A DNA stretch of 64,000 nt. Source: an uncultured Collinsella sp. Its GTDB lineage: Bacteria > Actinomycetota > Coriobacteriia > Coriobacteriales > Coriobacteriaceae. Both the position numbers and the translations under genes were made by a program. Positions 40,824-48,875 of the stretch are shown here, one piece after another. Below the pieces are notes generated by a model. It worked only from the letters and a program-made list of their open reading frames with translations, was not told the DNA's origin and ran no database searches. Numbering within the stretch: position 1 is the stretch's first letter; the number at the start of each line of letters is the position of its first letter. The stretch lies in NCBI GenBank assembly GCA_958413895.1, contig CATYVQ010000004.1, forward strand, positions 62,001-126,000, in the 5' to 3' direction.

Positions 40824-42893
40824 CTATCGAACCGAAGAATCGCCCGAGGCCGAAGAGGTATCGGGCTCGTCATAAATCACGCCGAGCACGTCGCGCACGA
40901 CATGCATCGCGGTATCTGAGCCGCCGCCGCCCTGCTCCAGAACAGTAGCGATGACATACTTGGGATCATCGGCCGGTGCATAGGCGCAGAACCACGCGTA
41001 TTCGTCCTCGCCACTTTTCTCACCCGTGCCCGACTTGCCGTATACCTGCGGCGTCAGGGTGCCAAAGTGAGCCGCCAGGGACGTCGATGCCGTGTAAATC
41101 ACGTCGTGCATGCCGTTGCGAACAAGAGCCAAATCCGAATCACTGTTGATCTTGGCCTCCAGGCGCTTCTTCTTGCCCTTGCCGTTGTACTTATAGGCAT
41201 CACCGTCGCCATCGCGCGACACGGCAGACAAAAACACGTGAGGAACGTACTGTTTGCCGCCGTTGGCAAGACCCATATAGGCGCACGCCATCTGCAGGGG
41301 CGTCACCAGAATGTCGCCCTGGCCGATGGCAATGTTGGTCATATCGCCGGCATTCCACTTGCGGTCCTCGGCAGAGGCGTCGGTAAAGTACGACTCTTTC
41401 CACTCGGCATCGGGAATACGGCCCGCGCCCTCACTCGGCAGATCAATGCCGCAGGTCTTGCCTAGGCCCCAGCGACGAAAGACCTCCTGCAGGCCCTCGG
41501 GATGTTGCTCGTCATAGAAGAACGCCTTGCCCATGTCGTAGAAGACGGGGTCGCACGAGTTGGCGATACCCGACTGCAGCGTCATGGTGCCGTGGCCAGA
41601 AGTCAGCCAGCAGCGCTTGCCCCAAGCCTTGCCCAGGCCCGTCCAATAGCCCGTGCAGTTGGTTGTCTGCGTTGAAGTGTAGGTTCCAAACTCAAGACCG
41701 GCCAGTGCCGAGAGCGGCTTGATGGTCGAGGCCGACATGTACTGTCCGCTAATGGCGCGGTTGATCAGCGGGTGCGAACCTTTGTCATCATTGAGCTCGG
41801 TCCACACGTCATTTGAGACGCCGCCGATGAAGACGGACGGATCGAACTTGGGCTCGCTCGCCATGCCCAGGATCTCGCCATTGTTGGGATCGAGACACAC
41901 CACAGCGCCGTTACCGGCATTGCTGTAGCCAGTGGTCTTGGCAAGCTCGATAGCGCTCGCCAGTGCCGTCTCACAGGCCTGTTGGATCTTAAGGTCGAGC
42001 GTGAGCTTAATGTCGGAGCCGGCCTTCGCGGGCACGGCGCCGGCCTGACCGGTCACATTGCCCGAGGCATCGACCTTGACGATCTGCTCGCCACGGATAC
42101 CCTGCAGCAGGTTTTCGTAGTAGCTCTCAACGCCCGCCTGGCCCACGATATCGCCCGACTGGTACGTAATCTTGCCAGCAGAAGCATCATCATCGCCAGA
42201 GGTTTTCTTATTCTGGGCCTCGAGCTGCTCGGAGGTAATGGTGCCGGTATAGCCCAAGATATGGCATGCCGTCTCGCCATATGGATACTGGCGCTCGGTA
42301 CGCTCGGCAATCTTGACGCCCGGGAACTCGCCGGCATGCTCCTGAATATAGGCAACCGTGGAGCGACGGACGTCCGTCGCGATTGTATGCAGGCTCTGAG
42401 CGCCCTCTGTATTGTCCTGAATATTGCGAAGGACCGCCACGTAAGGCATTCCAAGCACGTTGGCAAGATGGCGAACCAGAACCTCATCCTCCGCAAGGTC
42501 GCGGTAGGCCACGACAGCAAGTGAGGGACGGTTCTGGACAAGCGCCACGCCATTGCGGTCAAGGATGCGACCGCGCACAGCGGGTGTGGTAACGGTGCGA
42601 GTCTGATTACTATTAGCCTGCTTCTCGTAATAGTCCGACGAGACCATCTGCATGCCCCACAGCTTGACGGCAAGTGCCGCAAACATCGCGCCCACACCCG
42701 TGGTGAGGATGGAAAAGCGGCCCTTAAAGGCGGTCGCCGCGGTATTGCCCTCGCCCTCGGTGGCGCGCGGGGCCGTTCCATGCTGCGTATCGTAGGTAAA
42801 ACGGGAATCGCCACGACGCATGATGACCAGCGCGACCACGATGGCCACAACCAGCACGATACCGGCGATAATAACCGTCAACTGGGAAGACAT
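40824..42893 (-). CDS. mrdA: Penicillin-binding protein 2 (class B transpeptidase)
   Basis: Cross-links peptidoglycan during elongation together with RodA. A short N-terminal segment (VIIAGIVLVVAIVVALVIM) and a second hydrophobic helix near 65-80 precede the dimerisation motif RGRILDRNG. The transpeptidase domain has SxxK as S389-T-I-K392, SCD at 446-448 (the Asp variant also seen in E. coli PBP2) and KSGTG at 620-624. At 689 aa it is somewhat longer than E. coli PBP2 (633). The extra length includes a Lys-rich loop near 570-580. It lies between mreD and rodA. Confidence 0.94.
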   Translation of the reverse strand: MSSQLTVIIAGIVLVVAIVVALVIMRRGDSRFTYDTQHGTAPRATEGEGNTAATAFKGRFSILTTGVGAMFAALAVKLWGMQMVSSDYYEKQANSNQTRTVTTPAVRGRILDRNGVALVQNRPSLAVVAYRDLAEDEVLVRHLANVLGMPYVAVLRNIQDNTEGAQSLHTIATDVRRSTVAYIQEHAGEFPGVKIAERTERQYPYGETACHILGYTGTITSEQLEAQNKKTSGDDDASAGKITYQSGDIVGQAGVESYYENLLQGIRGEQIVKVDASGNVTGQAGAVPAKAGSDIKLTLDLKIQQACETALASAIELAKTTGYSNAGNGAVVCLDPNNGEILGMASEPKFDPSVFIGGVSNDVWTELNDDKGSHPLINRAISGQYMSASTIKPLSALAGLEFGTYTSTQTTNCTGYWTGLGKAWGKRCWLTSGHGTMTLQSGIANSCDPVFYDMGKAFFYDEQHPEGLQEVFRRWGLGKTCGIDLPSEGAGRIPDAEWKESYFTDASAEDRKWNAGDMTNIAIGQGDILVTPLQMACAYMGLANGGKQYVPHVFLSAVSRDGDGDAYKYNGKGKKKRLEAKINSDSDLALVRNGMHDVIYTASTSLAAHFGTLTPQVYGKSGTGEKSGEDEYAWFCAYAPADDPKYVIATVLEQGGGGSDTAMHVVRDVLGVIYDEPDTSSASGDSSVR

Positions 42894-42906
42894 CTATGGG
42901 CCTCCC

Positions 42907-43473
42907 CTATTTGAGCTTGCGGGTCTTGGGCTTAAAGCGCATACCCGTCTGGCGTCCGCCACGCGCGGAGAATCCATAGCCGGACTGCGGCACGACGCCG
43001 GACATCAAAAACGGAATGGCAACCAGACCCGTCAGGATCGAGGACGGCAGTGCATGGCCGAAGATCGCCACGACAAAGCTCGTCTCCAAACCCATAAACA
43101 GCAAGATGATGCTGTAGATCACATTAATGACGAGCGCGAAGGCGCCCACGGTGACGCCGCGCGCACTCGGGCTACCGCCCGTCTGACCGACGGCACTGTG
43201 CACCAGGGCAAAAGAACCCACGGTCAGCAGGAGCGACATAACGCCCACCGGCACGGCAGCGGACAGGTCATAAAACAAGCCGCTGCAAAAACCGCACACG
43301 ACGGCACGGGTCGGGTCGCCCGAGAACACGCTTAAGCACACCAAGATAATCATGAAGTTGACGCGACCGCCCGCAATGGAGATCTGCGGTGCCAGGCCTG
43401 CCTGCAGCAGCACGCATACAATTGCGGCAATCACAAACGTGCGGGAGCTCATCCCCTGCTCGTGTAGATCCAT
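42907..43473 (-). CDS. mreD: Rod-shape-determining membrane protein MreD
   Basis: Small polytopic membrane protein of the elongasome. About five or six hydrophobic segments are visible (FVIAAIVCVLLQAGLAP; VNFMIILVCLSVF; FALVINVIYSIILLFMG). The C-terminus is Lys/Arg-rich. The family is poorly conserved, so the assignment rests on topology and on its place between mreC and mrdA. ATG 43473 is chosen because AGGGGG is seven to eight bases upstream; ATG 43479 lies too close to the binding site. Confidence 0.88.
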   Translation of the reverse strand: MDLHEQGMSSRTFVIAAIVCVLLQAGLAPQISIAGGRVNFMIILVCLSVFSGDPTRAVVCGFCSGLFYDLSAAVPVGVMSLLLTVGSFALVHSAVGQTGGSPSARGVTVGAFALVINVIYSIILLFMGLETSFVVAIFGHALPSSILTGLVAIPFLMSGVVPQSGYGFSARGGRQTGMRFKPKTRKLK

Positions 43474-43484
43474 GGACATGCCCC

Positions 43485-44483
43485 CTATTCGCTCGAGCCG
43501 GAATCGGTCGTCTCGGACGTGTCGGAACTGTCATCCGAACTCTCGTCCTTCGTCTTGGTCGCAGCATCGCGCGACGTTCCCTGCGGCGTGCTGTTGGCCG
43601 TGCTCACGTCCTCATCCGAGGCCGACTGTTCGTCGGTCAGCGAGGTGATGACCAGCACTTCCTCGTTGTTCTCGGCCGTGGTCTGAGCGCGCACCACAAT
43701 GGTGTAGTACACGTCGTTTGCCGATTTCTCAACCGACGAGACGGTGCCAAGCGGTAGACCCTTGGGGAACACACCGCCAATGCCCGAGGTCACGATGATG
43801 TCGCCAACCTTAACGTCGGAGTCGACGCTCACGTACTCAAGACGCAGCGTGCCATCAGCCTGACCCTGAAGCATGCCCTGGGCGCGCGTGTCCTGCACCA
43901 TGGCGGACACGCCCGAGTTCTCGTCGCCAATCAGGCGCACGGTCGATGTCTTAGCCGATACCTCGATAATCTGGCCGATAACACCGGCAGAACTCGTCAC
44001 GGGCATGTTGATGGTAAGGCCGTCGGCAGAGCCCTTGTCGATGGTAACGGTCGAGGTCCAGGCATCGCCCGAGGCACCAACGATACGAGCAGCGGTCGAT
44101 TTGAGGTTATAGGTCGACTGCAGGCCGACCAGCCCCTCCAGACGCTCAGCGGTCTTTTGAGCCTCGGAGAGCTCAGCAACCTTAGAGGTCAGTTCCTCGT
44201 TTTGCTTCTTGAGCTCGTCGAGCGTGTCCTGCGACGCCGTAAGGTTAGAGAACACGTTGCCGATGGCATTGAAAGGAGCCGCCACAGCCGAACCCACAAA
44301 GCGCACCGGCGAGGTAATCGTCGTTACGCCCGAACGCACGGCATGAATCGGCCCTGCCTCGCCCTCGCGGATGTAAAACGTGAGCAGCAACACCGAAATC
44401 AGGCTGAAAACAATCAACGGGCGCATACCCGTTGATTGTCGCTTGGTATTCAGATTTGTGGAGAAACCCGAAGATCGTGCCAA
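43485..44483 (-). CDS. mreC: Rod-shape-determining protein MreC
   Basis: Bitopic protein that activates PBP2-RodA from outside the membrane. One membrane helix (LIVFSLISVLLLTFYI, about 24-39) is followed by a coiled coil (about 85-115, TLDELKKQNEELTSKVAELS) and the beta-barrel domain with GIGGVFPKGLPLGTVSSVEK. The last 60 residues are a disordered Ser/Thr/Asp/Glu tail. The start is TTG 44483, with AAGGTGG upstream. It lies 21 bases after mreB. Confidence 0.94.
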   Translation of the reverse strand: MARSSGFSTNLNTKRQSTGMRPLIVFSLISVLLLTFYIREGEAGPIHAVRSGVTTITSPVRFVGSAVAAPFNAIGNVFSNLTASQDTLDELKKQNEELTSKVAELSEAQKTAERLEGLVGLQSTYNLKSTAARIVGASGDAWTSTVTIDKGSADGLTINMPVTSSAGVIGQIIEVSAKTSTVRLIGDENSGVSAMVQDTRAQGMLQGQADGTLRLEYVSVDSDVKVGDIIVTSGIGGVFPKGLPLGTVSSVEKSANDVYYTIVVRAQTTAENNEEVLVITSLTDEQSASDEDVSTANSTPQGTSRDAATKTKDESSDDSSDTSETTDSGSSE

Positions 44484-44504
44484 ATGGAATCCACCTTTTG
44501 GAAA

Positions 44505-45548
44505 TTAAGCATTGGTCTGGACGAAGCCGCCATCAAACGCATTGGCCTCGAGCACGCGGGCACAGCCGTTAACGACGTTATCGAGCGCCGTGGGGCTGAC
44601 GTTGACCGAAACGCCGGTCTCATCGCGCAGACGCACGTCGAGACCGCGTAGCAGAGCGCCACCACCGGTCAGCAAAATGCCGTAGTACATAAGGTCAGAG
44701 GCAAGATCGGGCGGCGTGGCATCGAGGGCGTCCTTGACGGCCTTGGCCATCTCGTCGAGCGGCTTGTTGAGCGCGCGACGAATCTCCTCGCTCTCGATGC
44801 GCACGGTCTTGGGCAGACCGGTGATCACGTCGCGGCCGTTGACCTCGACGTCGAGCTCGTCCTTGAGCGGCACGGCGGAGCCGACCTTGATCTTGATATC
44901 CTCTGCCGTACGCTCGCCGATGGCTAGGTTGTAGGCATCGCGAACGTGCGTGAGGATGGCCTGGTCGAACTCGTCGCCGGCAATACGGATGGACTGCGAG
45001 ACGACGATGCCGCCCATGGCGATAACAGCGACCTCGGTGGTACCGCCGCCGATGTCGATGACCATGGAGCCGGTGGGTTCCTCGACGGGCAGGTCGGCGC
45101 CGATAGCAGCGGCCATGGGCTCCTCGATCAGGTAGGCCTGGCGAGCGCCGGCTTGGATCGTGGCCTCAAAGACGGCACGCTTCTCGACCGACGTGACGCC
45201 GGAAGGAACGCAGACGACAACGCGCGGACGCGGGGTCCACGGGTAGCGCTTCTCGGACGCCTTGTCGATAAAGTAGCGAAGCATGGCCTCGGTAACATCG
45301 AAGTCGGCGATGACGCCGTCCTTCAGGGGACGAACGGCCACAATGTTGCCGGGCGTACGGCCGAGCATGCGCTTTGCCTCGATACCGACCGCCAGGATGC
45401 GCTCGTCGTTCTTGTCGATGGCGACAACAGAGGGCTCGCGAATGACGATGCCCTTGCCGCGCACGGAGACAAGCGTATTTGCGGTGCCGAGGTCGATGGC
45501 AAGATCGCCCGCATAGCTACCGAAGAACATATCCATCAAAGAAAACAA
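44505..45548 (-). CDS. mreB: Rod-shape actin homologue MreB
   Basis: Forms membrane-bound filaments that guide the elongation machinery. The actin-fold nucleotide motifs are AIDLGTANTLV (phosphate 1), VIDIGGGTTEVAVIAMGG (phosphate 2) and LLTGGGALLRG (adenosine). VCVPSGVTSVEKRAVFEA and LIEEPMAAAIGADLPVEEP are strongly conserved. The 347 aa are standard. The start is TTG 45548 with AGGAG five bases upstream; ATG 45536 is the alternative. It heads mreBCD-mrdA-rodA, indicating a rod-shaped or elongating cell. Confidence 0.96.
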   Translation of the reverse strand: MFSLMDMFFGSYAGDLAIDLGTANTLVSVRGKGIVIREPSVVAIDKNDERILAVGIEAKRMLGRTPGNIVAVRPLKDGVIADFDVTEAMLRYFIDKASEKRYPWTPRPRVVVCVPSGVTSVEKRAVFEATIQAGARQAYLIEEPMAAAIGADLPVEEPTGSMVIDIGGGTTEVAVIAMGGIVVSQSIRIAGDEFDQAILTHVRDAYNLAIGERTAEDIKIKVGSAVPLKDELDVEVNGRDVITGLPKTVRIESEEIRRALNKPLDEMAKAVKDALDATPPDLASDLMYYGILLTGGGALLRGLDVRLRDETGVSVNVSPTALDNVVNGCARVLEANAFDGGFVQTNA

Positions 45549-45608
45549 CGCAACTCCTGATGTGTTGGATGATTGCTGGAAAACTACTAGATCATCATAC
45601 TAGCGCAA

Positions 45609-45641
45609 GCCCGGCACCTCACTTGCGGTGAAGCGCCGGGC
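45609..45641 (-). terminator. Hairpin after the TPR gene
   Basis: GCCCGGC (45641-45635 on the minus strand) pairs with GCCGGGC (45615-45609), extended by an inner CTTCAC/GTGAGG stem. There is no clear U tract. It separates the TPR gene from mreB. Confidence 0.5.
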
Positions 45642-45663
45642 AAAGCTAAATCCCATAAGGTCA

Positions 45664-46968
45664 CTACTGGTTGTCAGCAGCCGAGAAATCCATATCGAGC
45701 GAGGAAACGGCCCAGCCGATATGGTTGTCGGAGCGCACGAATTTGACGGTGTACTCCTGCTCGCCGCCCTTGGACAGCGATGCCTTCACCTGAGCGGTCG
45801 TCTCGGTCATGGACTGATCCATGCCCTCGACGGACACGGTGGCACCCTGCGGAATCGAGGAGATGATCATCGACTTAGCGTCCTCGGACAGGCTCGATGC
45901 CAGGCAAGACTCGGCCTTTGCGGTGTCACCGTCGCCGGCAGACTGGAACAGATCGGTAACGACAGACTCCTGGGACGGGAAGCCAAAGCCGCGCGTGTAG
46001 GCAAAGCCCAGACCGCCCGCGGCGATCAAAATGAGCAGAAGCAGCACGATGAAGACTTTGAGACCCGTGTGGCGATGGCGACGACGGACCTTGGCCTGCT
46101 TACGATCCTGACGGTCCTGCTGGACCATCTCGGACTCGGACAGCGTAAAGAAGCCGGTGTCCGAGGGATCGGGCATAAACTGACCGGTCGCGCCCGTAGG
46201 ATCGAGCGGATCGACGGCAGGAGCGTCCATCGCGGGCGCCGGAGCCGTGGCCATAGCCGTCTGGGCAGACAGCGCGGCAAGCGAATCGTGCACGCGGGCA
46301 AGCTCATCGGCCTGCTCGGAGGTGAGCTGGTAGATGCCATCGGCAGTAGCGGCGTTAAAGGCGTCGAGTGCGTCGGAGGGACGGCCGGCGGCAGAAAGCG
46401 CCTGACCCATGCCGGCGTTGAGCGCACGCGTGTCGTCGCGGGGGCCGGCAAAGTCGATAGCCGTGCGGTAGGTCTCCACGGCATCCGCCGGACGGCCGAG
46501 ATTGATGAAGCAACGACCGAGCTCGCCGAGCGCGGCGGCAGGAGCCGGATTGGCGCCATCGATGGCAGCCTGACGGAAGGCAGTACCCGCGTTGGCATAG
46601 TCGCCCGACTGGAACAGCGCGTTACCCAGGCCCAGATAGGCCTTGAACGGCGTGGCATAAGAAGCGTCCTGCGTAGCAGCAGAGAACGCCTGAGCGGCCG
46701 TCGTGTAGTCGCCCACGGCGGCGAGCGCCTTGCCGCGGTTGGTGAGCAGCGCGCCGCGCTTGCCATAGGTGCCGTCGTTGAGGGCGGCGGCGTAGGCCTC
46801 GGCGGCCTCGGCATACATGCCCAGGTGCATCAAGGCGTTACCACGAAGGTGATCGGCCTCGCCCATAATCTCATCGGGAGTCTTTGCCGCCCCAAGCATC
46901 TGGGCTGCAGCGGAAAAATCACCCGCGCGGTAAGCGGCGCGGCCCTGTTGGATCAGCTGGCTATTCAA
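45664..46968 (-). CDS. TPR membrane protein with an extracytoplasmic C-terminal domain
   Basis: A 434-residue protein of unknown function. Residues 1-215 form about six tetratricopeptide-like helix pairs rich in Ala (AEAAEAYAAALND, GDYTTAAQAFSAAT, GDYANAGTAFRQAA, GRPADAVETYRTAI). A Pro/Ala/Asp linker and a basic stretch (KQAKVRRRHRH) lead into one membrane helix at about 304-323. The last 105 residues lie outside and resemble DUF4878/NTF2-like small domains (SVVTDLFQSAGDGDTAKAES). TPRs should face the cytoplasm. It follows the cyclophilin gene by 11 bases, so the two are co-expressed. Confidence 0.75.
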   Translation of the reverse strand: MNSQLIQQGRAAYRAGDFSAAAQMLGAAKTPDEIMGEADHLRGNALMHLGMYAEAAEAYAAALNDGTYGKRGALLTNRGKALAAVGDYTTAAQAFSAATQDASYATPFKAYLGLGNALFQSGDYANAGTAFRQAAIDGANPAPAAALGELGRCFINLGRPADAVETYRTAIDFAGPRDDTRALNAGMGQALSAAGRPSDALDAFNAATADGIYQLTSEQADELARVHDSLAALSAQTAMATAPAPAMDAPAVDPLDPTGATGQFMPDPSDTGFFTLSESEMVQQDRQDRKQAKVRRRHRHTGLKVFIVLLLLILIAAGGLGFAYTRGFGFPSQESVVTDLFQSAGDGDTAKAESCLASSLSEDAKSMIISSIPQGATVSVEGMDQSMTETTAQVKASLSKGGEQEYTVKFVRSDNHIGWAVSSLDMDFSAADNQ

Positions 46969-46979
46969 GGAAATCCCCT

Positions 46980-47522
46980 TTACTCGTGAACGATCTCGAC
47001 ATGGACGATCTCGTCGCCGGCACGCAGCTGCGAAATCACATCGAGACCCTCGACCGTGGTACCAAAGACGGTGTAACCGGAATCGAGGTTATGCTGGGCG
47101 CCCAGGCAGAAGTAGAACTGCGAACCCGCGGAATCGGGGTCCATGGAGCGTGCCATGGCAAGGGCGCCATCGACATGGCTGTTGCGCGGATTGGTGGCAA
47201 ACTCGCCCTTGATGCAGTAGCCGGGGCCACCGGTACCGGGCATGCCGTCGGGGCCCTCAAGACCGGCAGCGACGTCGGCGCCGGACATATCGCGGGTATT
47301 GGGGTCGCCGCCCTGAATGACGAAGCCGGGAACATAGCGATGGAACTTAAGGCCATCGTAGAAACCCATCGTGGAAAGCTCGCAGAAGTTCGCGACATGA
47401 ATGGGAGCGCCCTCGCCGTCAAACTTGACCTTGATGGTACCCTTCGACGTCTCGATTACGGCGCACTCGTCGCCGGCAAGCTGATACTCGGGCGTGTAGA
47501 GCTCTTTCTTAAAACCAAACAT
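46980..47522 (-). CDS. Cyclophilin-type peptidyl-prolyl cis-trans isomerase
   Basis: Catalyses proline isomerisation. The cyclophilin core is clear: TSKGTIKVKFDGEGAPIHVA, FYDGLKFHRYVPGFVIQGGD, then SAGSQFYFCLGAQHNLDSGY and TVFGTTVEGLDVI. There is no signal peptide, so it is cytoplasmic. At 180 aa it is a short single-domain type. It has a predicted promoter of its own and is followed closely by the TPR membrane protein. Confidence 0.93.
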   Translation of the reverse strand: MFGFKKELYTPEYQLAGDECAVIETSKGTIKVKFDGEGAPIHVANFCELSTMGFYDGLKFHRYVPGFVIQGGDPNTRDMSGADVAAGLEGPDGMPGTGGPGYCIKGEFATNPRNSHVDGALAMARSMDPDSAGSQFYFCLGAQHNLDSGYTVFGTTVEGLDVISQLRAGDEIVHVEIVHE

Positions 47523-47561
47523 GTGGTTCCTTCCTCGTGCGTTTAAAGCATATTTGTACGA

Positions 47562-47591
47562 ATTGTAGCAATAAGCACAGGCTTACATCAA
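47562..47591 (-). promoter_or_regulatory. Predicted promoter of the cyclophilin-TPR unit
   Basis: TTGATG (47591-47586), an 18-base spacer and TACAAT (47567-47562) on the minus strand, about 40 bases before the cyclophilin ATG. Confidence 0.55.
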
Positions 47592-47629
47592 TTGCGCACG
47601 TAGGTTATGCCGACTATGGCGAACTAATT

Positions 47630-48772
47630 TTAGGAACGCTGCTGCGGCTTCCAGGAACCCACATTGGCGTCGTACTGGTTCAGCGCGCTGTTGCCGCCCT
47701 GCGCGATGGGAGCCAGGATCTCGCTTTGGTGGGAACTCATCGACTCGCCATCGGGAATGGCCAGCGAGATGTCCCAACTCTGGCAGATCACGTCGACACG
47801 CTCGTACATCCACTCGGCAAGCTGCTTTAAGTGGGCGATGTCATCCGCATAGACCGTATCGTCCTGGTACTTAAGGTTGTTGAGCTCATCTTGCGTCTTT
47901 TTGATCTGGTCGCGCAGGGCGTAGGCACTCTGCGACAGCTCCTGACGGGTGGACAGCGGCGTTCGGAGATAGCCGTTGTTAAAGGAATCGATGACCTCGC
48001 CGATCTGGTCCTCGTCACCGTAGGACACGATGGTCTGATACAGACCGTCGAGCCTGGTATAGAGCTGATCATCGGTCAGCACGGTTTCTTCCTGGACCAC
48101 CTCGGCAGAATCGTCCTGCTTGGTATCGTCCTCAGTCGCCTCGCCTTTTTGGCGCGTAGGGAAGGTCGTCTGCGCGGCCTGGTCAAACTGGTCGTAGAAG
48201 CCAGGCATGACACCCATGGGATCGGCCGTCACGAACCAATAGGCACCGCCGCAAACGACAGCAAGGACCGCGATGACGATGAGCGGCTTGGGGATATGAC
48301 GCTTGTGCTTGTGATAGGCGTCCTCGTCGGGATGCACCTTGCGCTTGGGTTTTTGAGCATCGTCATGCAGGGAAACGGGTGTGGGAATATCGACCTTGGG
48401 GATACCGAAATCCTTATCGAAAGCCGGCAGCACGCAGGTCTCATTGGGGTCGGCGGCGTCCGAAAGCACTGCAGCGGCAGAGGCCGGCGCATGCGGCACC
48501 TCGGTATCGATCTGTTCTTGCGTTAGGCGCGGAAAGCCCGCCGTGCGGCCCGCAGCCAAGTCGGATGCGGCCGCGTCCTCGGAGAGGATCCCCGGAGCGG
48601 GGCGTCCGCATTTGGGGCACGTACGATCATGCGGAGAAAGACGGGCACCGCAGCCCTCACAGAACACGAACTCGGTGTGCTCGGGACCATCGCCCGGACC
48701 CACATAGGCGTTGCAGTAGGGGCAGAACGAGGCGCCGTCCTCGATAGTCTTAAGGCAATGCGGGCAGATCAC
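47630..48772 (-). CDS. Double zinc-ribbon membrane protein of unknown function
   Basis: Not a characterised family. From GTG 48772 (AGAGGA four to five bases upstream) it has 380 aa; a TTG ten codons earlier is in frame. The N-terminus holds two zinc ribbons, CPHC...CPYC and CEGC...CPKC, then a low-complexity linker and a His/Lys-rich stretch. One membrane helix follows (PLIVIAVLAVVCGGAYWFV, about 163-181). The outer 195 residues are acidic and mostly helical (LTDDQLYTRLDGLYQTIVSY). The topology, an inside sensor-like zinc ribbon and an outside helical domain, parallels that of the TPR protein two genes downstream. Confidence 0.72.
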   Translation of the reverse strand: MICPHCLKTIEDGASFCPYCNAYVGPGDGPEHTEFVFCEGCGARLSPHDRTCPKCGRPAPGILSEDAAASDLAAGRTAGFPRLTQEQIDTEVPHAPASAAAVLSDAADPNETCVLPAFDKDFGIPKVDIPTPVSLHDDAQKPKRKVHPDEDAYHKHKRHIPKPLIVIAVLAVVCGGAYWFVTADPMGVMPGFYDQFDQAAQTTFPTRQKGEATEDDTKQDDSAEVVQEETVLTDDQLYTRLDGLYQTIVSYGDEDQIGEVIDSFNNGYLRTPLSTRQELSQSAYALRDQIKKTQDELNNLKYQDDTVYADDIAHLKQLAEWMYERVDVICQSWDISLAIPDGESMSSHQSEILAPIAQGGNSALNQYDANVGSWKPQQRS

Positions 48773-48875
48773 GGCATCCTCTTTTCGAAGCAATTCAAAC
48801 AATCGAGGTTAGAGCATAACATCGCCACGGCCCCTCTGGAGCAAGGCACCAATTCAACATCGCCAGGGCGCGTAG

